6,091 nt of DNA, taken from assembly GCA_000433415.1 (NCBI GenBank), contig FR890516.1:1-6091 (forward strand), read 5' to 3'. The notes beneath the pieces are model-generated. The model did no database searches. It saw only the letters and a program-made list of their open reading frames with translations, and was not told the DNA's origin. Origin of the DNA: Clostridium sp. CAG:448 (GTDB lineage: Bacteria; Bacillota; Clostridia; Oscillospirales; CAG-272). Below are positions 1-6,091 of this stretch, in pieces. Position numbers and translations under genes: made by a program. Positions within the stretch are counted from its first letter, which is position 1; each line of letters opens with the position of its first letter.

Positions 1-27
1 GTGATCGGTCAGCCCGCTCCTGAAACA

Positions 28-2103
28 TTATTTTTCAATCAGCTCCGGACATTCCTCATGGGCACGGTACGCACGGATGTATTCGCACAGCCACTTGTAA
101 TACTGATCCCCGTGTCCGCCCGCCATCGGTTCGATGTCGCGGCTGTACTCCTGATTGTAGTTATCCACAAAACTCCTCTTTCCGTCCACCATAAACATCT
201 GTGCTGCCCATTCATTCCACCATGTCAACGTAACGACTTTGGGATGAACACGGAAAGCCTCCTGCCACTGTTTGTTCCAGAATCTGCCGCCATCTCTGCC
301 ATGCGCTGTCGGCTCACTCATGTAGGTTTCCTGTGACGCAACCGCAACACCGATCTGCTCCGGATTTTTGTTTTTATCCTTCGCAACGGTATTGGTGTTG
401 TCAACGCTCAAAAATCTCCAGATATTTCGATCGTTGGTCAATCCCCACATTTTGCGGACGGTATACAAATCCCTGCGCTTGAACTCGATCGGCTTCTGCG
501 TTGTCAGCATAAACGGCTTGCCCTCGCTGTAAACAAAGCAATCTTTCCATTTTTCCTCTGCAAAGAAGGTGTTGTAAAGATCATCCAAAAGCTTGCCTTC
601 GGCAGAAACGCCGCACCACATTACCACATAAGGAACCGTCTTTCCCTCGCTGCGCATTTCCATAATGCAATCCAGCAACGTCTCAATCGGTGCCTTGACC
701 CAAGCGTTCCAAAGCGACGAACCGATTGCATAGCCGTCATTGTGATTAGTCAGGTCCAAAATCAGGAAATCCACTCCGGCATCGCCGAGCAGTTGCAGAT
801 TGTTGCGTGCAGCAGCCTTATCCGAACTTCTGTAATATCCCTGTGCGGGCTTTGCCCAATAATGGAACGCAGTCACACCGCCCCAGTTCCGTTTGCCTTC
901 CAGCGCCTCTGTAATATTGTTGAAATCCGTTACAGGATCCGTGCCCGAACCGAGGATACCGTCAAACCAAATCGAATAGCAGATACTGATCAGTTCATCG
1001 GCATGATCATAATCCAATCCCAGCGAGTATCCGTCAGCAGGAATCGCTTTGATGGTTTTCTTGGTTTCCACATAATCCCGGTCACAGCCGAGAATTTTCA
1101 AATTATCCATCTGTATGCTCCCCATGTGTGTAAAAAGCACAAAGTGATCTCCACTCAATGTAGATACATCTGCGGCGTGTTCATACACCTGTTCTGCTTT
1201 ACCGTTGTAAATACGCATTATCCCGTCTTCAAAGGTCACTTTACAGACGACCTCCCGCGTTCCGTTTACCATGGCATATACGGTGGTGGTACGTTCCGGC
1301 GTGCACAGAATGGTAATCTCCTGCTCCGCATCGGCAACCGAAACGGGCAGGTCAAGCGAAACCAGTCCGCCTGCCCAGGAAGCGATATCCGCACCGTATA
1401 CGGTCAGCTTATTTTCTCTGGAGAACGAGAACCACAGACCGTCTCCCGGATTATCCGGGATCTTCTCGGTATAATTGGAAACATAGCACCCCCAGAAAGC
1501 GCCGAACCAGTTTGCGTTGCCGTCAGCCGTCGGAACCATCATATTGCAGGAAAGCTGTACCTGCTTGTACCGGTCAAATGCCATGGAAACCTCAGGCGCC
1601 CAGGTCGTCCAGCTGCCGCCGAAAGCGCCGTTGCTATACGGCATTCTGAACTTTCCGTCCGAAACGGATGTAACATCCAGATTACGTGCAGATGCCAGAC
1701 CGTCGAGTGTCGCATCCCCGCTGGAAAAATTGGCACCCAGCAATTTTGTGACGTTGTCGTCTCTCTCGTGTACCGGCATGCCAAGCTTTTCGTCCGGATA
1801 GCCTGTATGCTGAATGGTTACCTCTTCCACCTCGTAACGCACGCGCTGTACCGTGGTTTCTTCCGCGTTGCCCGAGGTCTCCTCTGCGGATCCTGATCCC
1901 GTTTCATCGGAACCGGTCGTTTCTTCGGAACCGCTCGATTCTGCCGGATCGGTCGTCTGCGATTGTTCCCCGTCGGTTTTGTCCGCGGCAGTCGTGTCAC
2001 CGGTGTCGTCTTTCCCTCCCGTGCAGGCAATTGCCGTCACGAGGCACACCGTCAGCAAAAGCGCGAACAGTGCCCAAAGGATCCAATGTTTTCTCTTTTT
2101 CAT
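28..2103 (-). CDS. Surface lipoprotein with GH71/GH99-like glycoside hydrolase domain
   Basis: Predicted 691-residue lipoprotein, probably a glycan-active enzyme anchored on the outer face of the cytoplasmic membrane. The N terminus is a lipoprotein signal peptide: basic KKRK, a hydrophobic stretch at about 7-24, and a lipobox AIA-Cys27. An acidic Thr/Ser/Gly linker follows (28-86). Residues about 120-340 look like a concanavalin/LamG-type beta-sandwich, with many aromatics and an ending like DNLKILG. Residues about 358-691 resemble the GH71/GH99-like TIM-barrel proteins: HYWAKP (414-419) then GYYRS, DAGVDFLILD (441-450), TWWNEW (627-632) and EYSRDIEPM (652-660) near the end. From family knowledge, Glu631 in NEW is the best catalytic candidate. 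The NEWxE second Glu of true GH99 enzymes is Ala634 here, so activity and substrate are uncertain. The ATG at 2103 is chosen because it yields the complete signal peptide. The gene lies 41 bases after the transglutaminase gene and is probably co-transcribed. Alternative: a non-catalytic glycan-binding protein. Confidence 0.8.
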   Translation of the reverse strand: MKKRKHWILWALFALLLTVCLVTAIACTGGKDDTGDTTAADKTDGEQSQTTDPAESSGSEETTGSDETGSGSAEETSGNAEETTVQRVRYEVEEVTIQHTGYPDEKLGMPVHERDDNVTKLLGANFSSGDATLDGLASARNLDVTSVSDGKFRMPYSNGAFGGSWTTWAPEVSMAFDRYKQVQLSCNMMVPTADGNANWFGAFWGCYVSNYTEKIPDNPGDGLWFSFSRENKLTVYGADIASWAGGLVSLDLPVSVADAEQEITILCTPERTTTVYAMVNGTREVVCKVTFEDGIMRIYNGKAEQVYEHAADVSTLSGDHFVLFTHMGSIQMDNLKILGCDRDYVETKKTIKAIPADGYSLGLDYDHADELISICYSIWFDGILGSGTDPVTDFNNITEALEGKRNWGGVTAFHYWAKPAQGYYRSSDKAAARNNLQLLGDAGVDFLILDLTNHNDGYAIGSSLWNAWVKAPIETLLDCIMEMRSEGKTVPYVVMWCGVSAEGKLLDDLYNTFFAEEKWKDCFVYSEGKPFMLTTQKPIEFKRRDLYTVRKMWGLTNDRNIWRFLSVDNTNTVAKDKNKNPEQIGVAVASQETYMSEPTAHGRDGGRFWNKQWQEAFRVHPKVVTLTWWNEWAAQMFMVDGKRSFVDNYNQEYSRDIEPMAGGHGDQYYKWLCEYIRAYRAHEECPELIEK
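1846..2022 (-). other. Low-complexity acidic linker of the lipoprotein
   Basis: This stretch encodes residues 28-86, directly after the lipid-anchored Cys27. It is almost entirely Asp, Glu, Thr, Ser, Gly and Ala, with a degenerate recurring motif of the type SG-x-x-EET (for example SGSEETT, SGNAEETT). Such linkers are common in clostridial surface lipoproteins, where they carry the folded domain away from the membrane through the cell wall. The repeats are imperfect at the DNA level, so I do not call a tandem repeat. Confidence 0.75.
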
Positions 2104-2109
2104 GTCAAT

Positions 2110-2116
2110 CTTCCCT
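2110..2116 (-). promoter_or_regulatory. Likely ribosome binding site of the lipoprotein gene
   Basis: The minus strand reads AGGGAAG, then six bases (ATTGAC), then the ATG at 2103. A second purine block, AAAGGG, lies just upstream. The match to the Shine-Dalgarno consensus is imperfect compared with that of the transglutaminase gene, so initiation may be weaker or helped by ribosomes arriving from upstream. Confidence 0.5.
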
Positions 2117-2126
2117 TTCCCTTTTT

Positions 2127-2151
2127 AATATACAGTTTTCACTGTCATATT
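2127..2151 (-). other. Intercistronic hairpin overlapping the transglutaminase stop codon
   Basis: On the minus strand, AATAT, one bulged G (2146), then ACAGT, the loop GAAA, ACTGT and ATATT form a perfectly matched 10-bp stem interrupted only by the bulge. GAAA is a stable GNRA-type tetraloop. The left arm contains the TGA stop of the transglutaminase gene (2147-2145). The stem is A/T-rich in its lower half and is followed by AAAAAGGG, not by a U-run, so it does not look like a terminator of the operon. It could slow nuclease decay or tune expression of the lipoprotein gene relative to the genes before it. It could also be chance in A/T-rich DNA. Confidence 0.4.
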
Positions 2152-5100
2152 TTCCGTTTGATATAGTGCAGCACAAAGCGCTGCCACAAACCGATATGCC
2201 GATGAACCCCCTCGCGCAAAAGCAGATAGAACTGCGCCACCGTTTTCATCTGCGCAATAGTCATACCGTGCCCGAATTCCTCGGCGGCAATGGCATTCAA
2301 AACCTCTCCCACGCGAATCGGAGAATCCGGCAAATCCGTAACCGCCGGTTTGACACGCTTACCGTTTTCCGGTTGCGGGAATACAAAATCCGGATACTCC
2401 ACAGGCTTTCCAAGCACATCCGGCAATGCAAATGCAATCCGTTTTGCATATGCGTCACGGAATTCTCCCGGTTCCGGTGTGATTCCGTATATCCGCAATA
2501 GCTCATTGACGTCATCAATCATGGAAACGGCAAACTCGCGCCGTTCGCGCTCCCCTGAATTCTCTCCGAATCGGTCACTGAGCACAATCTCCGCGTTTTC
2601 GCGCCGATGCTCCTCCGCTTTCTTCGCCTTGGAAACAACACTGCGCAAAAACAGAACAATCGCAAGCACAAGCCCGCATCCGCCGAGGAATGCAAACGCG
2701 CCGATCAGCATCTGACGCTGCATGCGCCGCTCTTCTTCCCGTCTGGATTCTTCCTCCAGGATGGACGCAATTTCATCCGGCGTCAGCGTTTCACCCTCTT
2801 CATTCGTCATCACCTCAGACGTGGTTTCTATCGCTTCGGTATCGGTATTCTCTGTGACGGGAGGTGTAAAACCACCGTTTGGTCCGGGTGTCTGCGAATC
2901 GCTCCCATACATGTCGGTGTAGTAATACGGAGTTGTTTCGTACTGCACCCAGCCGATCCCGTCAAACCAGACCTCCACCCAAGCATGTGCCTGATAGTCC
3001 CTGACATATGTATACAGGGTGAATGGGTCCGAACCGTTTGCGCGCTTGAAATCCGTTGCAATATATCCTTCCACATACCGCGAGGGAATCCCGTACTCCC
3101 GCAAAATCAATGCGGTTGCAGACGCAAACTGTACGCAATACCCCTGTTTGGTAACGGTCAGAAAGTTTTCTATCCCGTCCAATGCGGCATCCGCAAGCCC
3201 TGCACGATCCATTTCCAAACTGTAGGTACACCCCAGTCCTTTTTCCGGATCAATGACGTAATCAATCACACCGCGCACCAACCGATCTCTGTTTGCATAA
3301 GTACCGGGGTTTGTAGAGGTACGCATCGCAGAAAGGTTGCAGTCAAAATCTGCATTCTCCGCGATTCGATCCGCAATTTCACGGATGATCTCGCTGCCGG
3401 CGCCTCTGCTGTAAGTCCGGTAGACAAAATCCGTATAGGCGACTTCCGTTTCAAATTCCCGGATGGCAGTACGCCTTTGCGCCTCATCGCTGTCATTGTA
3501 CATCCGGTACATACTCTCCGGCTCCCCGTCAAGGGACAGTACGTTCTGCAGCGCAACTGCGTTGACGCCCTGCAGGGTGTATACCGTTGTATACACGTCC
3601 ATTTTCCGCTGTTTGATCTGTGTGGCATCCAGGCGCAGCACATATGCATCGGAGGCAAGCAGTACATAGGAAAGCTCCGCATTCCCGTGCTGTTCCATGG
3701 CGGAATAGGTCGACGTATATATCACATCATTGCCGCGCTGGTAACGAACTGTCACGGTTTGCGTTCTGCCATTGACAGTGATCTCCGCATCAAGATTCCT
3801 TCCCGCCTCATTTTCCAAAAAAATTGCCTCTTTCTGCACATTATAAGCGGCAATTCCTTTTGACAGCTCCGATGCCCAGTCCCGCCTCATAACGGGAGCA
3901 AAAGTGACCGCAGCATACGTGGTCGGCGTATCGGCAGTCTGATTTTTATAAAAGCTTCTGCCGGTGTAAATACCGTCAAAATAATTGACAAAACGTTTGT
4001 CATCCGCCTGTACGGTTCCGTACCGGAGCACCTCCGGTTTTCCGGTAAATGCGACATCGTAGTAGGAAGGCAAATACGCCAGAGAGGAACGGAGATTGAT
4101 GCGCCGTACGCTGACCAGCAACGCATTGAATCCGAACTTTTCAAAGGAGCGAACCTTCCCCGTGTAGTCCGTCTTTTTGCCGCCGTCATTTACCAGAATA
4201 TCCGTCTGCGACGGATATACGAAACGGAAGAAACGGATCTTCATCTGTTCATCCGGAAACGCGTCCGCACCGAACGCGGTATGGAATTCCCGGACATTGT
4301 CTGTCGCTTCCTCCCCCTCTGTTTCCGCCTGCTTTTTCAGATACCATGCACCGTCCACATAATCGGTCGCAACCCAACCGCGGAAGTAGATCGGCGTATT
4401 GGATCGGGTCTGCACATACATGATCTGTGTCCCGTCAAACTCCTGTTTTTTCGCGGTCGTGTCGTGCGGTTTGAACACATCTTTGTTGGACTCAAAATCG
4501 AGAATGTCCAGCGTCTGTTCGTCCCCCTGCAAAAGTGCGGTGACAAAATCCCGGGCATACTGGAATTTGGCGCTCAACCATGGAATCTCCAGCTTTTCCT
4601 GAAGTGCCATGGCAGGAAACAGGATCACCACGCCCGCAAGAATCAGCATGGCAAAACCGGCAATGCCTCCCATGGCAACACGTGAGCTCCGCGTGGCACG
4701 GTCATATTTTCTGACTGCGCGCTCCTGTCTGTCCAGTTCTTTTTTGTCCGCCCGGTACATCGCGCGTTCTTTCCGTTTTCCCTGTTCTTGACCGACGCGT
4801 TTCTTCAGCTCCTCGGAAAGCGCAGGACGGTCATCCTCGCCGAACATGGTTTTTTCGCTGTCATACCGATCGGCATGGGCATTGTTTTTCCGAAAAATCC
4901 GATCATAGGCATACATCACCAATACGGCGGAAAAAGCCACGATCAACAGTGAAATTCCGACCGTTCCGCGGGAGATGTTCATGGTAAACACCGTCACCAG
5001 AATTCCCGTGCAAAGGATTGCGGGCGGGATCAACCTCACCCGGCGGATCAGAAAAGGTACCAGGAAGAGCGCAAACACCAATGCCAACAGCAAAAGCCCT

Positions 5101-5693
5101 GCCGTTTTATAATCCGCATCGCCGTATACCGCTTCATTCTTCCGGACTTCAACCATCAGGCTCTCCATCAGATCCCTGCGGTAATTGTTTGCGGCAAGAC
5201 GCTCCAGAACACTGTTGTAAAGCGTCTGTCCGGAGGCATAGAGAAAACCGAAATAATCTTTTGTCAGCGCTGCGCTCAAAAGATAGAACCCGGCACATCC
5301 GGCACCGATGAGTGTATAATATCTGCCCATCCAGAGAAGCGACACAATCACGGTGATTGCCAGACAGCCGAACACAAGCCTGCCGCTCTGCGCCTGCGTC
5401 TGTGCCGTGTACAGATTGGAACCTGGCTTCTGCAATTGAACGGCTGTCTGTCCCAGATTCAGCGCATCACACAAAAACACCGTCAGTCCGAGCACGAGTG
5501 TCGCAATGATCAGAATGCGGCAAACGGTTCCGAGCACACGGAAGGCAACCCCTCTGTTTCCGCGGTCCGGCGGGCAAAGCAACGGTCGCTGATCCGGCGG
5601 CAATATTTTTTCGGCATGCCTGTTTCCGGACTTCTCTTTTTTCTTCCGACTGTCCTTCAAAGCAGTTCTTTTTTTCCTTTCACGTTCAGCCAT
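2145..5693 (-). CDS. TgpA/YebA-type membrane transglutaminase-like protein
   Basis: Predicted 1182-residue integral membrane protein with an extracytoplasmic transglutaminase-like domain, of the family found beside MoxR and DUF58 genes. After a strongly basic N terminus (1-50), membrane segments lie near 54-78, 106-122, 125-143, 198-216, 219-238, 243-263 and 340-363. A very charged cytoplasmic loop (264-337) precedes the seventh. Residues 364-993 should lie outside. They begin with a TgpA-like region (PIYFRGWVATDYVDGAW, 434-450) and contain the transglutaminase core at about 765-925, with Cys853 (GYCVQFA), His903 (AHAWVEV) and Glu919 (VQYETTP) as the triad; Glu replaces the more usual Asp. 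An acidic Thr-rich linker (926-980), an eighth membrane segment (994-1017) and a DUF4129-like cytoplasmic tail follow. The ATG at 5693 is chosen because a strong AGGAGG lies nine bases upstream; an in-frame ATG at 5774 lacks this and falls deep inside the preceding gene. The protein is longer than most relatives. Its physiological substrate is unknown. Confidence 0.9.
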   Translation of the reverse strand: MAERERKKRTALKDSRKKKEKSGNRHAEKILPPDQRPLLCPPDRGNRGVAFRVLGTVCRILIIATLVLGLTVFLCDALNLGQTAVQLQKPGSNLYTAQTQAQSGRLVFGCLAITVIVSLLWMGRYYTLIGAGCAGFYLLSAALTKDYFGFLYASGQTLYNSVLERLAANNYRRDLMESLMVEVRKNEAVYGDADYKTAGLLLLALVFALFLVPFLIRRVRLIPPAILCTGILVTVFTMNISRGTVGISLLIVAFSAVLVMYAYDRIFRKNNAHADRYDSEKTMFGEDDRPALSEELKKRVGQEQGKRKERAMYRADKKELDRQERAVRKYDRATRSSRVAMGGIAGFAMLILAGVVILFPAMALQEKLEIPWLSAKFQYARDFVTALLQGDEQTLDILDFESNKDVFKPHDTTAKKQEFDGTQIMYVQTRSNTPIYFRGWVATDYVDGAWYLKKQAETEGEEATDNVREFHTAFGADAFPDEQMKIRFFRFVYPSQTDILVNDGGKKTDYTGKVRSFEKFGFNALLVSVRRINLRSSLAYLPSYYDVAFTGKPEVLRYGTVQADDKRFVNYFDGIYTGRSFYKNQTADTPTTYAAVTFAPVMRRDWASELSKGIAAYNVQKEAIFLENEAGRNLDAEITVNGRTQTVTVRYQRGNDVIYTSTYSAMEQHGNAELSYVLLASDAYVLRLDATQIKQRKMDVYTTVYTLQGVNAVALQNVLSLDGEPESMYRMYNDSDEAQRRTAIREFETEVAYTDFVYRTYSRGAGSEIIREIADRIAENADFDCNLSAMRTSTNPGTYANRDRLVRGVIDYVIDPEKGLGCTYSLEMDRAGLADAALDGIENFLTVTKQGYCVQFASATALILREYGIPSRYVEGYIATDFKRANGSDPFTLYTYVRDYQAHAWVEVWFDGIGWVQYETTPYYYTDMYGSDSQTPGPNGGFTPPVTENTDTEAIETTSEVMTNEEGETLTPDEIASILEEESRREEERRMQRQMLIGAFAFLGGCGLVLAIVLFLRSVVSKAKKAEEHRRENAEIVLSDRFGENSGERERREFAVSMIDDVNELLRIYGITPEPGEFRDAYAKRIAFALPDVLGKPVEYPDFVFPQPENGKRVKPAVTDLPDSPIRVGEVLNAIAAEEFGHGMTIAQMKTVAQFYLLLREGVHRHIGLWQRFVLHYIKRKI

Positions 5694-6091
5694 GTGCGGG
5701 TTCCTCCTCTCCGTGTAACACTGCCCCGCAGTCGATCGCGGGGGAAACAGCGGCATCGGACGGCAATCGGACAACCTGCATGGAAAGTCCGCTTTCGGCT
5801 AACTGCTCCCGACAGACCTCCAGATACAGCGCCCGCGCCTCGCGGTTTGCGTAACGCTCCTCCGGGTTGTAAAGCAACACCTCGGCAGTACCGAATCCGG
5901 TTCCTTCCGAAAGTCCCGGGATACTACACAAATCACCGACCGCCCCACGGTCCATGGCACCGGTCACAAAGATCTGCTTAGTGCTCTCTCCGTCACCCGC
6001 CATTGCGCAGAGCCTTGAAAGCGACTTATCCGGTGTACACAGAGGCGCCGTTGCAAATTCCCTGAAAACCAGGTCAAAATCTTCCGGACAG
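5686..6091 (-). CDS. Probable DUF58 family protein, C-terminal part
   Basis: The reading frame is open from the right edge of the window to a TGA at 5688-5686, giving the last 134 residues. The start is outside the window; the internal Met at 6003 is not the start, because the frame continues upstream with sensible coding (FDLVFREFATAPL). Visible elements are alternating strands and helices, including KQIFVTGAMD, AEVLLYNPEE and LAESGLSMQVVRLPSD, which fit the end of a von Willebrand factor A-like fold as in DUF58 proteins. The defining N-terminal part of DUF58 is not in the window, so the family call relies heavily on position: DUF58 genes usually sit directly before TgpA-type transglutaminase genes and after a MoxR ATPase gene. 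The end overlaps the next start by eight bases (ATGGCTGA), which suggests translational coupling. No membrane segment is visible in this part. Its molecular role is not established; partnership with MoxR and the transglutaminase is inferred from conserved gene order. Confidence 0.65.
   Translation of the reverse strand, partial: CPEDFDLVFREFATAPLCTPDKSLSRLCAMAGDGESTKQIFVTGAMDRGAVGDLCSIPGLSEGTGFGTAEVLLYNPEERYANREARALYLEVCREQLAESGLSMQVVRLPSDAAVSPAIDCGAVLHGEEEPAHG
5703..5708 (-). promoter_or_regulatory. Strong ribosome binding site that fixes the transglutaminase start
   Basis: The minus strand reads GGAGAGGAGGAA with a perfect AGGAGG core, followed by nine bases and the ATG at 5693. It lies inside the end of the preceding DUF58-like gene. 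This site decides for the start at 5693 over the in-frame upstream ATG at 5774, and it also serves reinitiation after the overlapping stop codon. Confidence 0.85.

Noticed and set aside
17..21. AGGAG on the minus strand after the lipoprotein stop, as a ribosome binding site for a next gene
   Set aside because: No start codon appears in the 16 bases left before the window edge, so the spacing would be too long.
1..336. A plus-strand open frame beginning with GTG at the left edge
   Set aside because: It covers the end of the lipoprotein gene, including its conserved NEW and EYSRDIEP motifs, on the opposite strand; it shows no recognisable domain.
1539..1784. Short minus-strand open frames in other frames, such as 1539-1784, 1818-2030, 3266-3682 and 3887-4189
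   Set aside because: They are nested in the two large genes in alternative frames, lack domain features, and are Arg/Pro/Ser-rich in the manner of out-of-frame translations.
742..1896. A 384-codon open frame on the plus strand
   Set aside because: It lies wholly antisense to the lipoprotein gene, has no recognisable domain or signal, and its residue use (rich in Arg, His, Ile, Cys) is typical of a reverse-strand shadow.
2127..2148. A promoter for the lipoprotein gene, with TATATT as a -10 box and ATGACA as a -35 box on the minus strand
   Set aside because: The spacing between the two hexamers is only 10 bases, far below the usual 16-18, and no other -35-like hexamer lies at a suitable distance.
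2127..2151. Rho-independent terminator between the transglutaminase and lipoprotein genes
   Set aside because: The stem is A/T-rich with a bulge and is followed on the minus strand by an A-run and purines, not by a T-run. On the plus strand only a short interrupted T stretch follows.
2607..3863. A 418-codon open frame on the plus strand
   Set aside because: It is antisense to the transglutaminase core, whose catalytic motifs prove the minus strand is coding. The plus-strand translation shows no family features.
5694..5774. A 27-residue N-terminal extension of the transglutaminase from an ATG at 5774
   Set aside because: The extension falls entirely within the preceding gene, resembles no signal or domain, and a perfect AGGAGG sits at the right distance from the ATG at 5693 instead.

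Overview
The window looks like part of a chromosome from a Gram-positive anaerobe of the Clostridia, possibly an Oscillospirales- or Christensenellales-type gut lineage. This rests on four things: a Firmicutes-style lipoprotein signal peptide followed by an acidic Thr/Ser/Gly linker, a MoxR/DUF58/transglutaminase-type gene pair, a purine-rich Shine-Dalgarno site, and mid-range base composition. The taxonomic call is inference, because no rRNA or other marker gene is present.

All coding sequence lies on the minus strand and reads from the right edge to the left, with almost no non-coding DNA. At the right edge (5686-6091) is the C-terminal end of a protein that I read as a DUF58 family member. 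Its stop codon overlaps by eight bases the start of a very large membrane transglutaminase (2145-5693, 1182 residues). That protein has seven N-terminal membrane segments, a long extracytoplasmic region holding a Cys-His-Glu transglutaminase core, an eighth membrane segment and a DUF4129-like cytoplasmic tail. A 41-base gap holding a small bulged hairpin separates it from a 691-residue lipoprotein (28-2103). The lipoprotein combines a concanavalin-like beta-sandwich region with a GH71/GH99-like TIM-barrel region.

The first two genes match the widespread MoxR ATPase - DUF58 - TgpA-type transglutaminase operon (yeaC-yeaD-yebA in Bacillus subtilis). A moxR gene would be expected just outside the right edge. 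The third gene is not a standard member. Its short spacing and shared direction suggest co-transcription, and both large products would work on the outer face of the cytoplasmic membrane. An envelope- or glycan-directed partnership is possible but not shown by the sequence.

I see no RNA gene, mobile element, CRISPR array, attachment site or origin. No intergenic stretch exceeds 41 bases. The promoter of the operon and its terminator lie outside the window. I found no convincing new multi-gene system; the notable points are the extra lipoprotein gene, the variant catalytic motif in it, and the enlarged transglutaminase.
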